Below, piece after piece: positions 1 through 5,584 of a stretch of 5,584 nt of DNA. Source of the stretch: an uncultured Streptomyces sp. (lineage in GTDB: Bacteria; Actinomycetota; Actinomycetes; Streptomycetales; Streptomycetaceae); NCBI GenBank assembly GCA_946480485.1, contig CAMLJW010000360.1, positions 1 through 5,584 of the forward strand. The letters run 5' to 3'. Position 1 is the first letter of the stretch. Every line of letters begins with the position of its first letter. Below the pieces are notes generated by a model. That model did not search any database and was not told the DNA's origin. It saw only the letters and a list, made by a program, of their open reading frames with translations. The translations under genes were made by a program, and so were the position numbers.

Positions 1-177
1 GTCGTTGAACTCCTGGTTGCCGATGGTGCCGGAGTTGCTGGTCCAGCCGTTGGCATCGGTATGGGGGCGGCGATTGCGGGTCGAGGTGGTGCGTTGTCGC
101 GGCGGCGCGGGGGGCGGAAGCGTGGAACTGGAAATCGACGATGAAACGGGTGTTGTGCATCTGGCTGCCGAACTGGC
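1..177 (-). other. Unassigned stretch with coding-like minus-strand readings
   Basis: No gene is recognised. Between 178 and about 100 the minus strand reads QFGSQMHNTRFIVDFQFHA with high third-position G+C. Between about 90 and 1 another frame, one base off, reads HTDANGWTSNSGTIGNQEFN in the same style. Joining them needs one frameshift near 70-110. This may be the end of a gene, damaged or misread, that enters from beyond the window, or it may be non-coding. Confidence 0.25.
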
Positions 178-318
178 ATGCCCGATACCGCGCCCGCCGC
201 CCCCGCCATGGGTGCACCCCTTCTGGAAACAGCCACCGGCCCGCTCACCGTCGTCCTCAACGCCGCCGCCGGTCCGAGCGACAAGGCCACGGCGCGGGAT
301 GAGCTGGAAGCGCTCCTC
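178..318 (+). pseudogene. Diacylglycerol/lipid kinase-like N-terminal fragment
   Basis: The plus-strand reading from ATG 178 contains PLTVVLNAAAG followed by SDKATARDELEALL. This resembles the start of the diacylglycerol kinase catalytic domain: a hydrophobic strand, Asn, a short turn, Gly, then a helix. About 83% of third positions are G or C. An ATG at 208 is an alternative start; neither has a Shine-Dalgarno sequence. The reading then runs into DNA that is PadR on the other strand, so only about 47 residues can be genuine. From memory the LNAAAG style is more like proteobacterial lipid kinases than Streptomyces ones, but that is a weak impression. If real, it is a foreign or rearranged piece rather than a working gene. 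Confidence 0.4.
304..318. other. Probable rearrangement or assembly junction
   Basis: This stretch (CTGGAAGCGCTCCTC) reads on the minus strand as part of the PadR helix (EERFQ) and on the plus strand as LEALL of the kinase-like fragment. PadR homology holds from here up to 414 and is lost below; the plus-strand reading looks genuine below and is lost above. The exact break cannot be placed inside the shared bases. Confidence 0.55.
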
Positions 319-414
319 CAGGAGCCGGATCACCTCGTAGCCGTGGCGCGGGGCTTCGTCCAGCAGCTTCAGCAGGTAGAGCCGCAGTCGTCCGTGGGCA
401 AAGACGGGAGGCAT
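304..414 (-). pseudogene. PadR-family transcriptional repressor, N-terminal fragment only
   Basis: From ATG 414 the first 37 residues match the start of a PadR winged-helix domain: MPPVFAHGRLRLYLLKLLDE, then APRHGYEVIRLLEERFQ. HGYE followed by a helix ending LEERF is the family signature. After residue 37 the family should continue with a glycine, then a SPGTLYPxLxxLEEEGL-like recognition helix. Instead the frame reads LIPRRGLVARTGGGVEDD, which is not PadR. The frame stays open to the window edge, but that tail looks non-coding. The ATG follows the DUF4097 stop by one base (TGACATG), with a purine-rich stretch just upstream, so translation would be coupled. PadR proteins usually repress their own operon; without the recognition helix this one should not bind DNA. 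Confidence 0.82.
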
Positions 415-415
415 G

Positions 416-1297
416 TCAGAGCCCCTTCTTCTCTGTCGGGTGGTCGGTCGGGTGGTCGGTCGGGGGCACCGCATCCCCTGGTTCGTCCACCGCCGGAGTC
501 CTTCGCAGCAGCGCGATCGAGCCCGAGATCGTCGTCGCCTTCAGTCGTCCGGTGCCCTCGCCCAGGCGGCCGGTGATCGTGTGGGCGCCCCACTGGCCGC
601 CGACCCGGAGGCCCTCGAAGGCGTTGGAGACGGTGCCGCTCGCGGTGTTGGCCTCGACCTCCGCGTCCGCGGGGTGGGGGAGCCGGATGGCGATCTCGCC
701 CTAGACGCTGGTGAGGCTGACGTCAGCAGGGCTGCTGGTGGGGCCGATGTCGAGGATGATCGAGCCGCTCATCGAGTCGGCCTTCACGGTCGGGCAGGAG
801 CCCTCGATGACGGTCAGATCACCGGACACGGAGTTCAGTCGCAGGTCGCCGGTGACCGCCTGGGCCTGCACGTTCCCGGAAACGGTCGTCGCGCGGACGG
901 AGCCCGTCAGTCCGACCAGTGTCGTGTCACCTGTGACACCCTTCACGTCCGCGCGACCGTCCACGCCGGACACCACCGTGGAAGCGCCGACCACGCCCAC
1001 CTCCACGCGCGTACGCGCCGGAACCGCCAGGGAGACCACCGCGCTGCGTCGCCATACCTTGCGGTCGAGCCACTTGAGGAAGCCCTTGCACGGCAGCTCC
1101 TCGTACCCCACCGTGAGTGTGCCGTCCTGCTGGGTCACCCTGAGGGGAGGTCCCTCTATCTCGGTCACTTCCAGGCGGGCGGAGCCCTCGTCGATCCCCA
1201 CGACGTTCACCGTTCCGTTGACGATTCGCACCTGCAGCGTCGTCACCGGGTCGTCGAAGCTGAGCTTGCTGGGCTCTGCGACAGACCACTTGGACAT
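416..1297 (-). pseudogene. DUF4097 beta-strand-repeat protein, interrupted by an in-frame TAG
   Basis: The frame from ATG 1297 to TGA 416 would give 293 residues, but codon 199 (701-703) is TAG. The protein belongs to the DUF4097 family of beta-strand repeats; its function is unknown. Residues 105-180 show the repeat clearly, with recurring VSG, VTGD and TVSG turns such as LNSVSGDL (154-161). Past the TAG the same frame continues in family style: GEIAIRLPHPADAEVEANTA (200-219), WGAHTITGRLGEG (236-248), KATTISGSIALLRR (253-266), then a charged tail ending EKKGL. The turn LTSV-stop-GEI strongly suggests codon 199 was serine TCG, changed to TAG by one base. There is no signal peptide or membrane segment. 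A 198-residue product lacking the last repeats could still be made. padR follows one base after the stop, so the two form one operon. Confidence 0.85.
439..462. repeat. 12-bp tandem repeat in the DUF4097 tail
   Basis: GGTGGTCGGTCG occurs twice in tandem. On the coding (minus) strand it gives a duplicated Thr-Asp-His-Pro unit (PTDHPTDHPT) in the hydrophilic C-terminal tail. In-frame slippage is the likely origin. Confidence 0.8.
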
Positions 1298-1303
1298 GGT
1301 GTG

Positions 1304-1310
1304 ACCTCCT
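1304..1310 (-). promoter_or_regulatory. Ribosome binding site that fixes the DUF4097 start
   Basis: AGGAGGT on the minus strand lies six bases before the ATG at 1297, an almost ideal Shine-Dalgarno match. It decides this start against the in-frame ATG at 1426, whose extra 43 residues look non-coding. Confidence 0.9.
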
Positions 1311-1319
1311 CGGCCGGAA

Positions 1320-1360
1320 GGGGCGTTGCGGGGCGTTGTCGAGGTGCTGCGAGGTGCTGC
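1320..1360. repeat. Two pairs of 10-bp-period repeats in the operon leader
   Basis: GGGGCGTTG occurs at 1320-1328 and 1330-1338, and GAGGTGCTGC occurs twice in tandem at 1341-1360. Both have a 10-base period and lie in the presumed untranslated leader of the DUF4097 gene. No function is evident; replication slippage is a simple explanation. Confidence 0.6.
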
Positions 1361-1428
1361 GACGCGTTGCGGAACGGTGCGGCAGGCACCACCGCACCGA
1401 TCGCGCCATATCGCATCTTCCGCCATTC

Positions 1429-1456
1429 ACGATATATCGCGGTCACGGAAAGTCAA
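1429..1456 (-). promoter_or_regulatory. Promoter of the DUF4097-padR operon
   Basis: On the minus strand the -35 box TTGACT (1456-1451, five of six to consensus) and the -10 box TATCGT (1434-1429, four of six, with the key T, A and final T) are 16 bases apart. Transcription would start near 1422, giving an untranslated leader of about 125 bases before the ATG at 1297. Confidence 0.6.
1430..1439. promoter_or_regulatory. Palindromic operator candidate over the -10 box
   Basis: CGATATATCG is a perfect 10-bp palindrome that covers most of the -10 box. The half-site ATATCGC is repeated downstream at 1408-1414 and is present here at 1434-1440, a 26-base step. It is an AT-rich island in GC-rich DNA. 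Because the operon encodes a PadR repressor, self-repression through this site is a reasonable inference. Confidence 0.5.
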
Positions 1457-1502
1457 GACAATCGTTCGGGTGATCCGCAGGGCATGAAGGCAACGTCAAG
1501 AG

Positions 1503-1531
1503 CTCTTCCGTGGGGTAGGTCGACGGAAGAG
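1503..1531 (-). terminator. Inverted repeat, possible terminator or protein-binding site
   Basis: CTCTTCCGT at 1503-1511 pairs perfectly with ACGGAAGAG at 1523-1531 around an 11-base loop. It sits between the DUF6104 gene and the promoter of the DUF4097 operon. It could be a second terminator for the former or an operator-like dyad upstream of the latter. Confidence 0.4.
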
Positions 1532-1579
1532 TCACGTGGGGTCCCAGGGGCGTAGGCCATCGCAGCGGACGTACGCGGA

Positions 1580-1598
1580 GCCGGCCGGACAGGCCGGC
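1580..1598 (-). terminator. Possible terminator hairpin after DUF6104
   Basis: GCCGGCC at 1580-1586 pairs with GGCCGGC at 1592-1598 around a 5-base loop, 49 bases after the DUF6104 stop. The stem is short but entirely G-C. There is no U-tract. Confidence 0.4.
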
Positions 1599-1646
1599 AG
1601 GCAACCCCCGGCACCAGGACTCTCAGCCCCGGCGGATCCCCGAGTC

Positions 1647-1826
1647 CTACTCGTCGTCCTCGTCGTCCAACCGCGCCAGCCACGTCGCCAGTCGCTCCAC
1701 CGGCACCTCGAAGTCCGGGTTGAGATCGACGAACGTACGGAACTGCTCGGCGAGCCACTCAAAGGTGACCTCCTCCTCGCCGCGCCGCTTCTGCAGTTCC
1801 TCGATGCCACGGTCGGTGAAGTACAT
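1647..1826 (-). CDS. DUF6104 family small acidic protein
   Basis: This 59-residue protein starts MYFTDRGIEELQKRRGEEEV and ends LARLDDEDDE. I recognise it as the DUF6104 family, small proteins conserved in Streptomyces and relatives; their function is unknown. It is soluble and strongly acidic at the C-terminus, with no signal peptide, membrane segment or cysteine. The middle part (TFEWLAEQFRTFVDLNPDF, about residues 21-39) is probably helical. I chose the ATG at 1826 over the upstream one at 1874 because the family begins MYFTDRG and the extra 16 residues (MQCATTRRPGG...) are not protein-like. It is separated from sucA by a terminator and about 300 bases, so it is probably its own unit. The stop is TAG. 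Confidence 0.88.
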   Translation of the reverse strand: MYFTDRGIEELQKRRGEEEVTFEWLAEQFRTFVDLNPDFEVPVERLATWLARLDDEDDE

Positions 1827-1832
1827 AGCTTC

Positions 1833-1838
1833 AGAATA
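1833..1838 (-). promoter_or_regulatory. Possible -10 box for a leaderless DUF6104 mRNA
   Basis: On the minus strand TATTCT (fits TAnnnT) ends six bases before the ATG at 1826, so transcription would start at or next to the A of the start codon. The only Shine-Dalgarno-like bases (GAAG) are two bases from the ATG, too close to work well. Leaderless mRNAs are common in actinomycetes. No good -35 box is visible at the expected distance. Confidence 0.3.
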
Positions 1839-1876
1839 TGCGCCACCTGGCCGCCTGGTGGTCGCGCACTGCAACC

Positions 1877-2116
1877 ATGCGGCCCGTTGACCCCGTCGCA
1901 GTTGCCCTCGACCTCGCCGCGGCCTGGCACAGGACCTGGCCGCGACCGGGGAGCACGAGGAGACGGAGGACGTCCGCGGACAGAAAGACCGAACAGCAGA
2001 CCACGGAGAGCTTCCTCGCCGAGCACCGGCAGGTGCGGTACATGCCGGCGGGCCGCCGCCCCTACGGGGACTTCGAGCCGCAGATGATGTGCCCCGGTGC
2101 CCCGGTGCCCCGGTGA
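1877..2116 (+). pseudogene. Doubtful frameshifted coding trace, unrecognised
   Basis: I do not recognise a family. The last part (1988-2116, ending at TGA) has nearly all G or C at third positions and reads naturally, including AEHRQVRYMPAGRRPYGDFE. Just upstream the protein-like reading moves to another frame (1924-1986, LAQDLAATGEHEETEDVRGQ). Removing one A from the AAA at 1984-1986 would join the two. Further upstream a third piece (VDPVAVALDLAA, from an ATG at 1877) would need another shift. No ribosome binding site is seen. It may be a decayed gene, a sequencing error in a short gene, or chance in GC-rich DNA. It is the only coding candidate in the 408-base gap between DUF6104 and sucA. 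Confidence 0.25.
2091..2114. repeat. 8-bp tandem repeat, three perfect copies
   Basis: GCCCCGGT is repeated three times without change, just beyond the sucA terminator. A unit of 8 is not a multiple of 3, so copy-number change would shift any reading frame across it. It lies at the end of the doubtful plus-strand coding trace. Confidence 0.8.
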
Positions 2117-2125
2117 GACCACTCG

Positions 2126-2191
2126 CACACGCCGAAGGGCCCGGCCCGAGTCCAAGGACTCGGGCCGGGCCCTTCGGGTCTTCGGCGTGTG
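2126..2191 (-). terminator. Strong hairpin terminator downstream of sucA
   Basis: Positions 2132-2153 pair perfectly with 2156-2177: a 22-bp GC-rich stem with a 2-base centre, starting 58 bases after the sucA stop. A second, longer pairing is possible: 2126-2136 with 2181-2191 as an outer stem, keeping 2137-2153 with 2156-2172 as the inner stem and leaving an 8-base bulge. There is no U-tract, which is usual in Streptomyces. The hairpin is symmetric, so it could act on either strand, but sucA is the clear gene reading into it. Confidence 0.9.
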
Positions 2192-2202
2192 CCGCAGCCG
2201 AT

Positions 2203-2225
2203 CAGGACCTACAGCCAGGACCTAC
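2203..2225. repeat. 10-bp direct repeat between sucA and its terminator
   Basis: CAGGACCTAC occurs at 2203-2212 and again at 2216-2225, separated by three bases. It lies in the transcribed 3' end of the sucA message, before the terminator stem. No function is visible. Confidence 0.7.
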
Positions 2226-2234
2226 GGCCGCCGG

Positions 2235-5200
2235 TCAGGCGTCGAACACCTCGCGCATCAGCTGCGCCTGCTCCTGCTCGTGGCGCTTCTTCGAGCCGAC
2301 CGCCGGGGACGAGCCGTGCGGGCGCGAGATGCGGCGCAGGCGCTCACCGTGCGGGATGTCCGCGCCGACCGCCAGGTCCAGGTGGTCGATCAGGTTCAGG
2401 GCGATGAACGGCCAGGCGCCCTGGTTCGCCGGCTCCTCCTGGGCCCACAGGTACTTCTCCGCGTTCGGGTACTTGGAGATTTCCGCCTGGAGCTCCGCAC
2501 CCGGCAGCGGGTACAGGCGCTCAATACGGATGATCGCCGTGTCCGTCACGCCGAGCTTCTGGCGCTCGGCCTCCAGCTCGTAGTAGATCTTGCCCGCGCA
2601 GAAGACGACCTTTCGGACCGCCGCCGCGTCCACCGACTCGTCGCCGATGACCGGGCGGAAGCCGCCCGAGGTGAATTCCTCCGTCTTGGACGCCGCGGCC
2701 TTGAGGCGCAGCATCCACTTCGGAGTGAAGACCACCAGCGGCTTGTGGTGCGGGTTGTGCACCTGCCAGCGCAGCAGGTGGAAGTAGTTCGACGGCAGCG
2801 TCGGCATGGCGACCGTCATGTTGTTCTGAGCGCATAGCTGGAGGAACCGCTCCGGGCGGGCGGACGAGTGGTCCGGGCCCTGGCCCTCGTAGCCGTGGGG
2901 GAGGAGCAGCGTCACACCGCTCGTCTGGCCCCACTTCTGCTCCGCCGACGAGATGAACTCGTCCACGACCGTCTGCGCGCCGTTGACGAAGTCGCCGAAC
3001 TGCGCCTCCCACATCACGAGGGACTCGGGACGCGCCAGCGAGTAGCCGTACTCGAAGCCCATCGCCGCGTACTCGGAGAGCAGCGAGTCATAGGCGTTGA
3101 ACCGGGCCTGGTCCTCGGAGAGGTACAGCAGCGGCGTGTAGTCGGCGCCCGTCTCGCGGTCGATCAGCACCGCGTGACGCTGTCCGAAGGTGCCGCGGCG
3201 GGAGTCCTGGCCCGACAGCCGGACCGGGGTGCCCTCGAGCAGCAGGGAGCCGATCGCGAGCGTCTCGCCCATGCCCCAGTCGATGGTGCCGTCCTCGACC
3301 ATGGCCGCGCGGCGCTGCAGCTGGGGCATCAGACGCGGATGCACCGTGATGTGGTCGGGCACGTTGACCTGCGACTCGGCGATCCGCTTGACGACCTCCT
3401 GGGAGACCGCGGTGGTCACGGCGACCGGGAACTCGGGCTGCGGCTCCGGGACGTGCGTCTCGCCCGCCTGCGCGGTGGCCTCGCGGACCTCGGTGAAGAC
3501 CTTCTCCAGCTGACCCTGGTAGTCCTGCAGCGCCTGCTCGGCCTCTTCCAGGGTGATGTCGCCCCGGCCGATCAGCGACTCGGTGTAGAGCTTGCGCACC
3601 GAGCGCTTCTTGTCGATCAGGTCGTACATCAGCGGCTGCGTGAACGCCGGGTTGTCCGACTCGTTGTGACCGCGACGGCGGTAGCAGATGAGGTCGATGA
3701 CGACGTCCTTGTTGAACGCCTGGCGGAACTCGAAGGCGAGGCGAGCGACGCGGACGACGGCCTCGGGGTCGTCGCCGTTCACGTGGAAGATCGGCGCCTC
3801 GATCATGCGGGCCACATCCGTCGCGTACATCGAGGAACGCGAGGACTCCGGCGCCGCCGTGAAGCCGACCTGGTTGTTGATGACGACGTGGACCGTGCCG
3901 CCCGTGCGGTAGCCGCGCAGCTGCGACATGTTCAGGGTCTCGGCCACCACTCCCTGGCCCGCGAACGCTGCGTCGCCGTGCAGGGCGATCGGCAGGACCG
4001 TGAAGTCCGTGCCGCCCTTGCCGATGATGTCCTGCTTGGCGCGGGACACACCTTCGAGGACCGGGTCGACGGCCTCCAGGTGCGACGGGTTCGCGACCAG
4101 CGACACCTTGATCTGCTCGCCGTCCAGACCCGTGAAGACGCCGTCGGCGCCCAGGTGGTACTTGACGTCGCCGGAGCCGTGCATCGACTTCGGGTCGAGG
4201 TTGCCCTCGAACTCGCGGAAGATCTGCGCGTACGACTTGCCGACGATGTTCGCGAGCACGTTCAGCCGGCCGCGGTGGGCCATGCCGATGACGACCTCGT
4301 CCAGACGCGATTCGGCCGCCGAGTCGATCACCGCGTCGAGCAGCGGGATGACGGATTCGCCGCCCTCCAGCGAGAAGCGCTTCTGGCCGACGTACTTCGT
4401 CTGCAGGAAGGTCTCGAAGGCCTCCGCCGCGTTCAGACGGCGCAGGATGCGCAGCTGCTCCTCGCGCTCCGGCTTGGTGTGCGAGCGTTCGATGCGGTCC
4501 TGGATCCACTTGCGCTGCTTCGGGTCCTGGATGTGCATGAACTCGATGCCGGTGGTCCGGCAGTACGAGTCGCGCAGCACGCCGAGGATGTCGCGCAGCT
4601 TCATCAGGGACCTGCCCGCGAAACCGCCGACCGCGAACTCGCGCTCCAGATCCCAGAGGGTGAGCCCGTGCTCGGTGATGTCGAGGTCGGGGTGCTTGCG
4701 CTGGCGGTATTCCAGCGGGTCGGTGTCGGCCATGACGTGGCCGCGGACCCGGTAGGAGTGGATCAGCTCGAAGACACGCGCGGCCTTCGTGACGTCGTCG
4801 TCGTGCGAGGCGTCGATGTCCTTGAACCAGCGGACCGGCTCGTAGGGGATGCGCAGCGCCTCGAAGATCTCGTCGAAGAAGCCGTTCTCGCCGAGGAGGT
4901 AGTTCGCGACGACGCGGAGGAACTCGCCGGAGGCCGCGCCCTGGATCACTCGGTGGTCGTAGGTCGAGGTCAGGGTCATGACCTTGGAGATGCCCAGCTT
5001 GTTCAGGGTGTCCTGGGACGTGCCCTGGAACTCCGCCGGGTAGTCCATCGAGCCGACGCCCATGATGACCGACTGGCCGGGCATCAGGCGCGGCACGGAG
5101 TGGACGGTGCCCAGGCCGCCGGGGTTGGTCAGGGACACCGTGACACCGGAGAAGTCGTCCATCGTCAGCTTGCCATCGCGGGCGCGGCGGACGATGTCCT

Positions 5201-5584
5201 CGTAGGCCTGCCAGAACTCGAAGAAGTTGAGCGTCTCGGCCTTCTTGATGCCGGCGACGACGAGCTGGCGGTCGCCGCTCGGCTTCACCAGGTCGATGGC
5301 CAGGCCGAAGTTGACGTGCGGCGGCTTGACCAGGGTCGGCTTGCCGCCCTTCTCCGCGTAGTGCCAGTTCATCGACGGCATGGCCTTGATGGCCTGCACC
5401 ATCGCGTACCCGATGAGGTGGGTGAAGGAGATCTTCCCGCCCCGGGCGCGCTTGAGGTGGTTGTTGATGACGATGCGGTTGTCGAAGAGCAGCTTCACCG
5501 GGACCGCGCGCACGGACGTGGCCGTGGGCACCTCCAGCGAGGCGTCCATGTTGCGGAACGCGGGCGTCAGCAGGATCACCTTCA
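2235..5584 (-). CDS. sucA: Multifunctional 2-oxoglutarate dehydrogenase E1 / succinyltransferase E2 (partial, N-terminus outside the window)
   Basis: This TCA-cycle enzyme decarboxylates 2-oxoglutarate with thiamine diphosphate and passes the succinyl group on, as part of the cytoplasmic dehydrogenase complex. Numbering is from the GTG at 5579. Residues 15-235 form the acyltransferase (E2) catalytic domain, with its histidine in DHRVIQGA (208-215). Residues 265-1110 form the E1 part: [10 protein letters not shown] (433-442), NPSHLE (497-502), the ThDP/Mg motif [10 protein letters not shown] (534-543) with NNQVGF (568-573), HNESDNP (638-644), [12 protein letters not shown] (791-802) and [20 protein letters not shown] (893-912). 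No lipoyl domain is seen, as expected for the actinobacterial fusion, which in the studied relatives borrows lipoyl groups from the pyruvate dehydrogenase E2. The frame is still open at 5584, so the GTG is not the true start. Full-length proteins have about 1,270 residues, so roughly 150 are missing. The stop is TGA and a strong terminator follows. Confidence 0.98.
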   Translation of the reverse strand, partial: KVILLTPAFRNMDASLEVPTATSVRAVPVKLLFDNRIVINNHLKRARGGKISFTHLIGYAMVQAIKAMPSMNWHYAEKGGKPTLVKPPHVNFGLAIDLVKPSGDRQLVVAGIKKAETLNFFEFWQAYEDIVRRARDGKLTMDDFSGVTVSLTNPGGLGTVHSVPRLMPGQSVIMGVGSMDYPAEFQGTSQDTLNKLGISKVMTLTSTYDHRVIQGAASGEFLRVVANYLLGENGFFDEIFEALRIPYEPVRWFKDIDASHDDDVTKAARVFELIHSYRVRGHVMADTDPLEYRQRKHPDLDITEHGLTLWDLEREFAVGGFAGRSLMKLRDILGVLRDSYCRTTGIEFMHIQDPKQRKWIQDRIERSHTKPEREEQLRILRRLNAAEAFETFLQTKYVGQKRFSLEGGESVIPLLDAVIDSAAESRLDEVVIGMAHRGRLNVLANIVGKSYAQIFREFEGNLDPKSMHGSGDVKYHLGADGVFTGLDGEQIKVSLVANPSHLEAVDPVLEGVSRAKQDIIGKGGTDFTVLPIALHGDAAFAGQGVVAETLNMSQLRGYRTGGTVHVVINNQVGFTAAPESSRSSMYATDVARMIEAPIFHVNGDDPEAVVRVARLAFEFRQAFNKDVVIDLICYRRRGHNESDNPAFTQPLMYDLIDKKRSVRKLYTESLIGRGDITLEEAEQALQDYQGQLEKVFTEVREATAQAGETHVPEPQPEFPVAVTTAVSQEVVKRIAESQVNVPDHITVHPRLMPQLQRRAAMVEDGTIDWGMGETLAIGSLLLEGTPVRLSGQDSRRGTFGQRHAVLIDRETGADYTPLLYLSEDQARFNAYDSLLSEYAAMGFEYGYSLARPESLVMWEAQFGDFVNGAQTVVDEFISSAEQKWGQTSGVTLLLPHGYEGQGPDHSSARPERFLQLCAQNNMTVAMPTLPSNYFHLLRWQVHNPHHKPLVVFTPKWMLRLKAAASKTEEFTSGGFRPVIGDESVDAAAVRKVVFCAGKIYYELEAERQKLGVTDTAIIRIERLYPLPGAELQAEISKYPNAEKYLWAQEEPANQGAWPFIALNLIDHLDLAVGADIPHGERLRRISRPHGSSPAVGSKKRHEQEQAQLMREVFDA

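Noticed and set aside
1..303. Continuation of the PadR frame to the window edge
   Set aside because: The frame is open, but the translation is Gly/Ser/Pro-rich low-complexity sequence with poor third-position bias and lacks the PadR recognition helix.
1298..1426. Upstream ATG (1426) extending the DUF4097 protein by 43 residues
   Set aside because: The added residues are Arg/Cys-rich and not family-like, the ATG lies at the presumed transcription start, and a near-perfect ribosome binding site marks the ATG at 1297.
413..1555. Long plus-strand open frame of 380 codons opposite the DUF4097 gene
   Set aside because: Its translation is rich in Arg, Gly and His with no family pattern, and the opposite strand carries clear DUF4097 repeats in the same place. 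It is a shadow of GC-rich codon use.
1453..1758. 101-codon minus-strand frame covering the DUF6104 3' end and the non-coding gap
   Set aside because: It overlaps DUF6104 in a different frame, has shadow-like composition, and crosses both hairpins.
2097..2837. 246-codon plus-strand frame over the terminator and sucA 3' end
   Set aside because: It runs through the terminator stem and antisense to sucA; the composition is Arg/Val-rich with no pattern.
3088..4509. 473-codon minus-strand frame inside sucA
   Set aside because: It overlaps sucA in another frame, its translation is Arg/Gly/Pro/Ala-rich, and sucA carries all expected catalytic motifs over the same bases.
3928..4755. 275-codon plus-strand frame opposite sucA
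   Set aside because: Ser/Arg-rich antisense shadow with no recognisable domain and no ribosome binding site.
1..5584. CRISPR array, tRNA, insertion sequence, phage or toxin-antitoxin genes
   Set aside because: No regularly spaced repeats, no cloverleaf, no transposase or terminal inverted repeats, and no recognisable phage or toxin proteins were seen.

Overview
The window looks like chromosomal DNA of a Streptomyces-type actinomycete. G+C is high, third codon positions are almost all G or C, and the main gene is the actinobacterial fused E2-E1 2-oxoglutarate dehydrogenase rather than separate E1 and E2 proteins. All clearly recognised genes lie on the minus strand, so transcription runs from high to low coordinates.

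Layout in the direction of transcription. (1) 5584-2235: most of the multifunctional 2-oxoglutarate dehydrogenase/decarboxylase (sucA, also called kgd or odhA). It is intact to its stop, and its N-terminal part lies beyond the window edge. (2) 2191-2126: a very strong hairpin terminator just after it. (3) 2125-1827: a gap with an 8-bp triple repeat and a doubtful, frameshifted coding trace on the plus strand. (4) 1826-1647: a 59-residue acidic protein of the DUF6104 family, possibly translated from a leaderless mRNA. (5) 1646-1298: a non-coding stretch with two modest hairpins, a good promoter overlapped by a perfect palindrome, short tandem repeats and a strong ribosome binding site. (6) 1297-416: a DUF4097 beta-strand-repeat protein gene broken by one in-frame TAG. 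(7) 414 to about 304: the first 37 codons of a PadR-family repressor, one base after the DUF4097 stop. (8) About 318-1: sequence that no longer matches PadR. Part of it reads on the plus strand like the N-terminus of a diacylglycerol/lipid kinase.

DUF4097 and PadR genes normally form a small self-repressed operon, and the palindrome over the -10 box fits that. Here both genes are damaged, one by a nonsense codon and one by a junction inside its DNA-binding domain, while sucA beside them is open throughout. The junction falls in a stretch of about 15 bases that reads sensibly on both sides, so it is either a short-homology rearrangement or an assembly chimera. I see no tRNA, rRNA, CRISPR array, insertion sequence or phage gene. 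I found no convincing new biological system; the sequence-level oddities are the nonsense codon and the junction.
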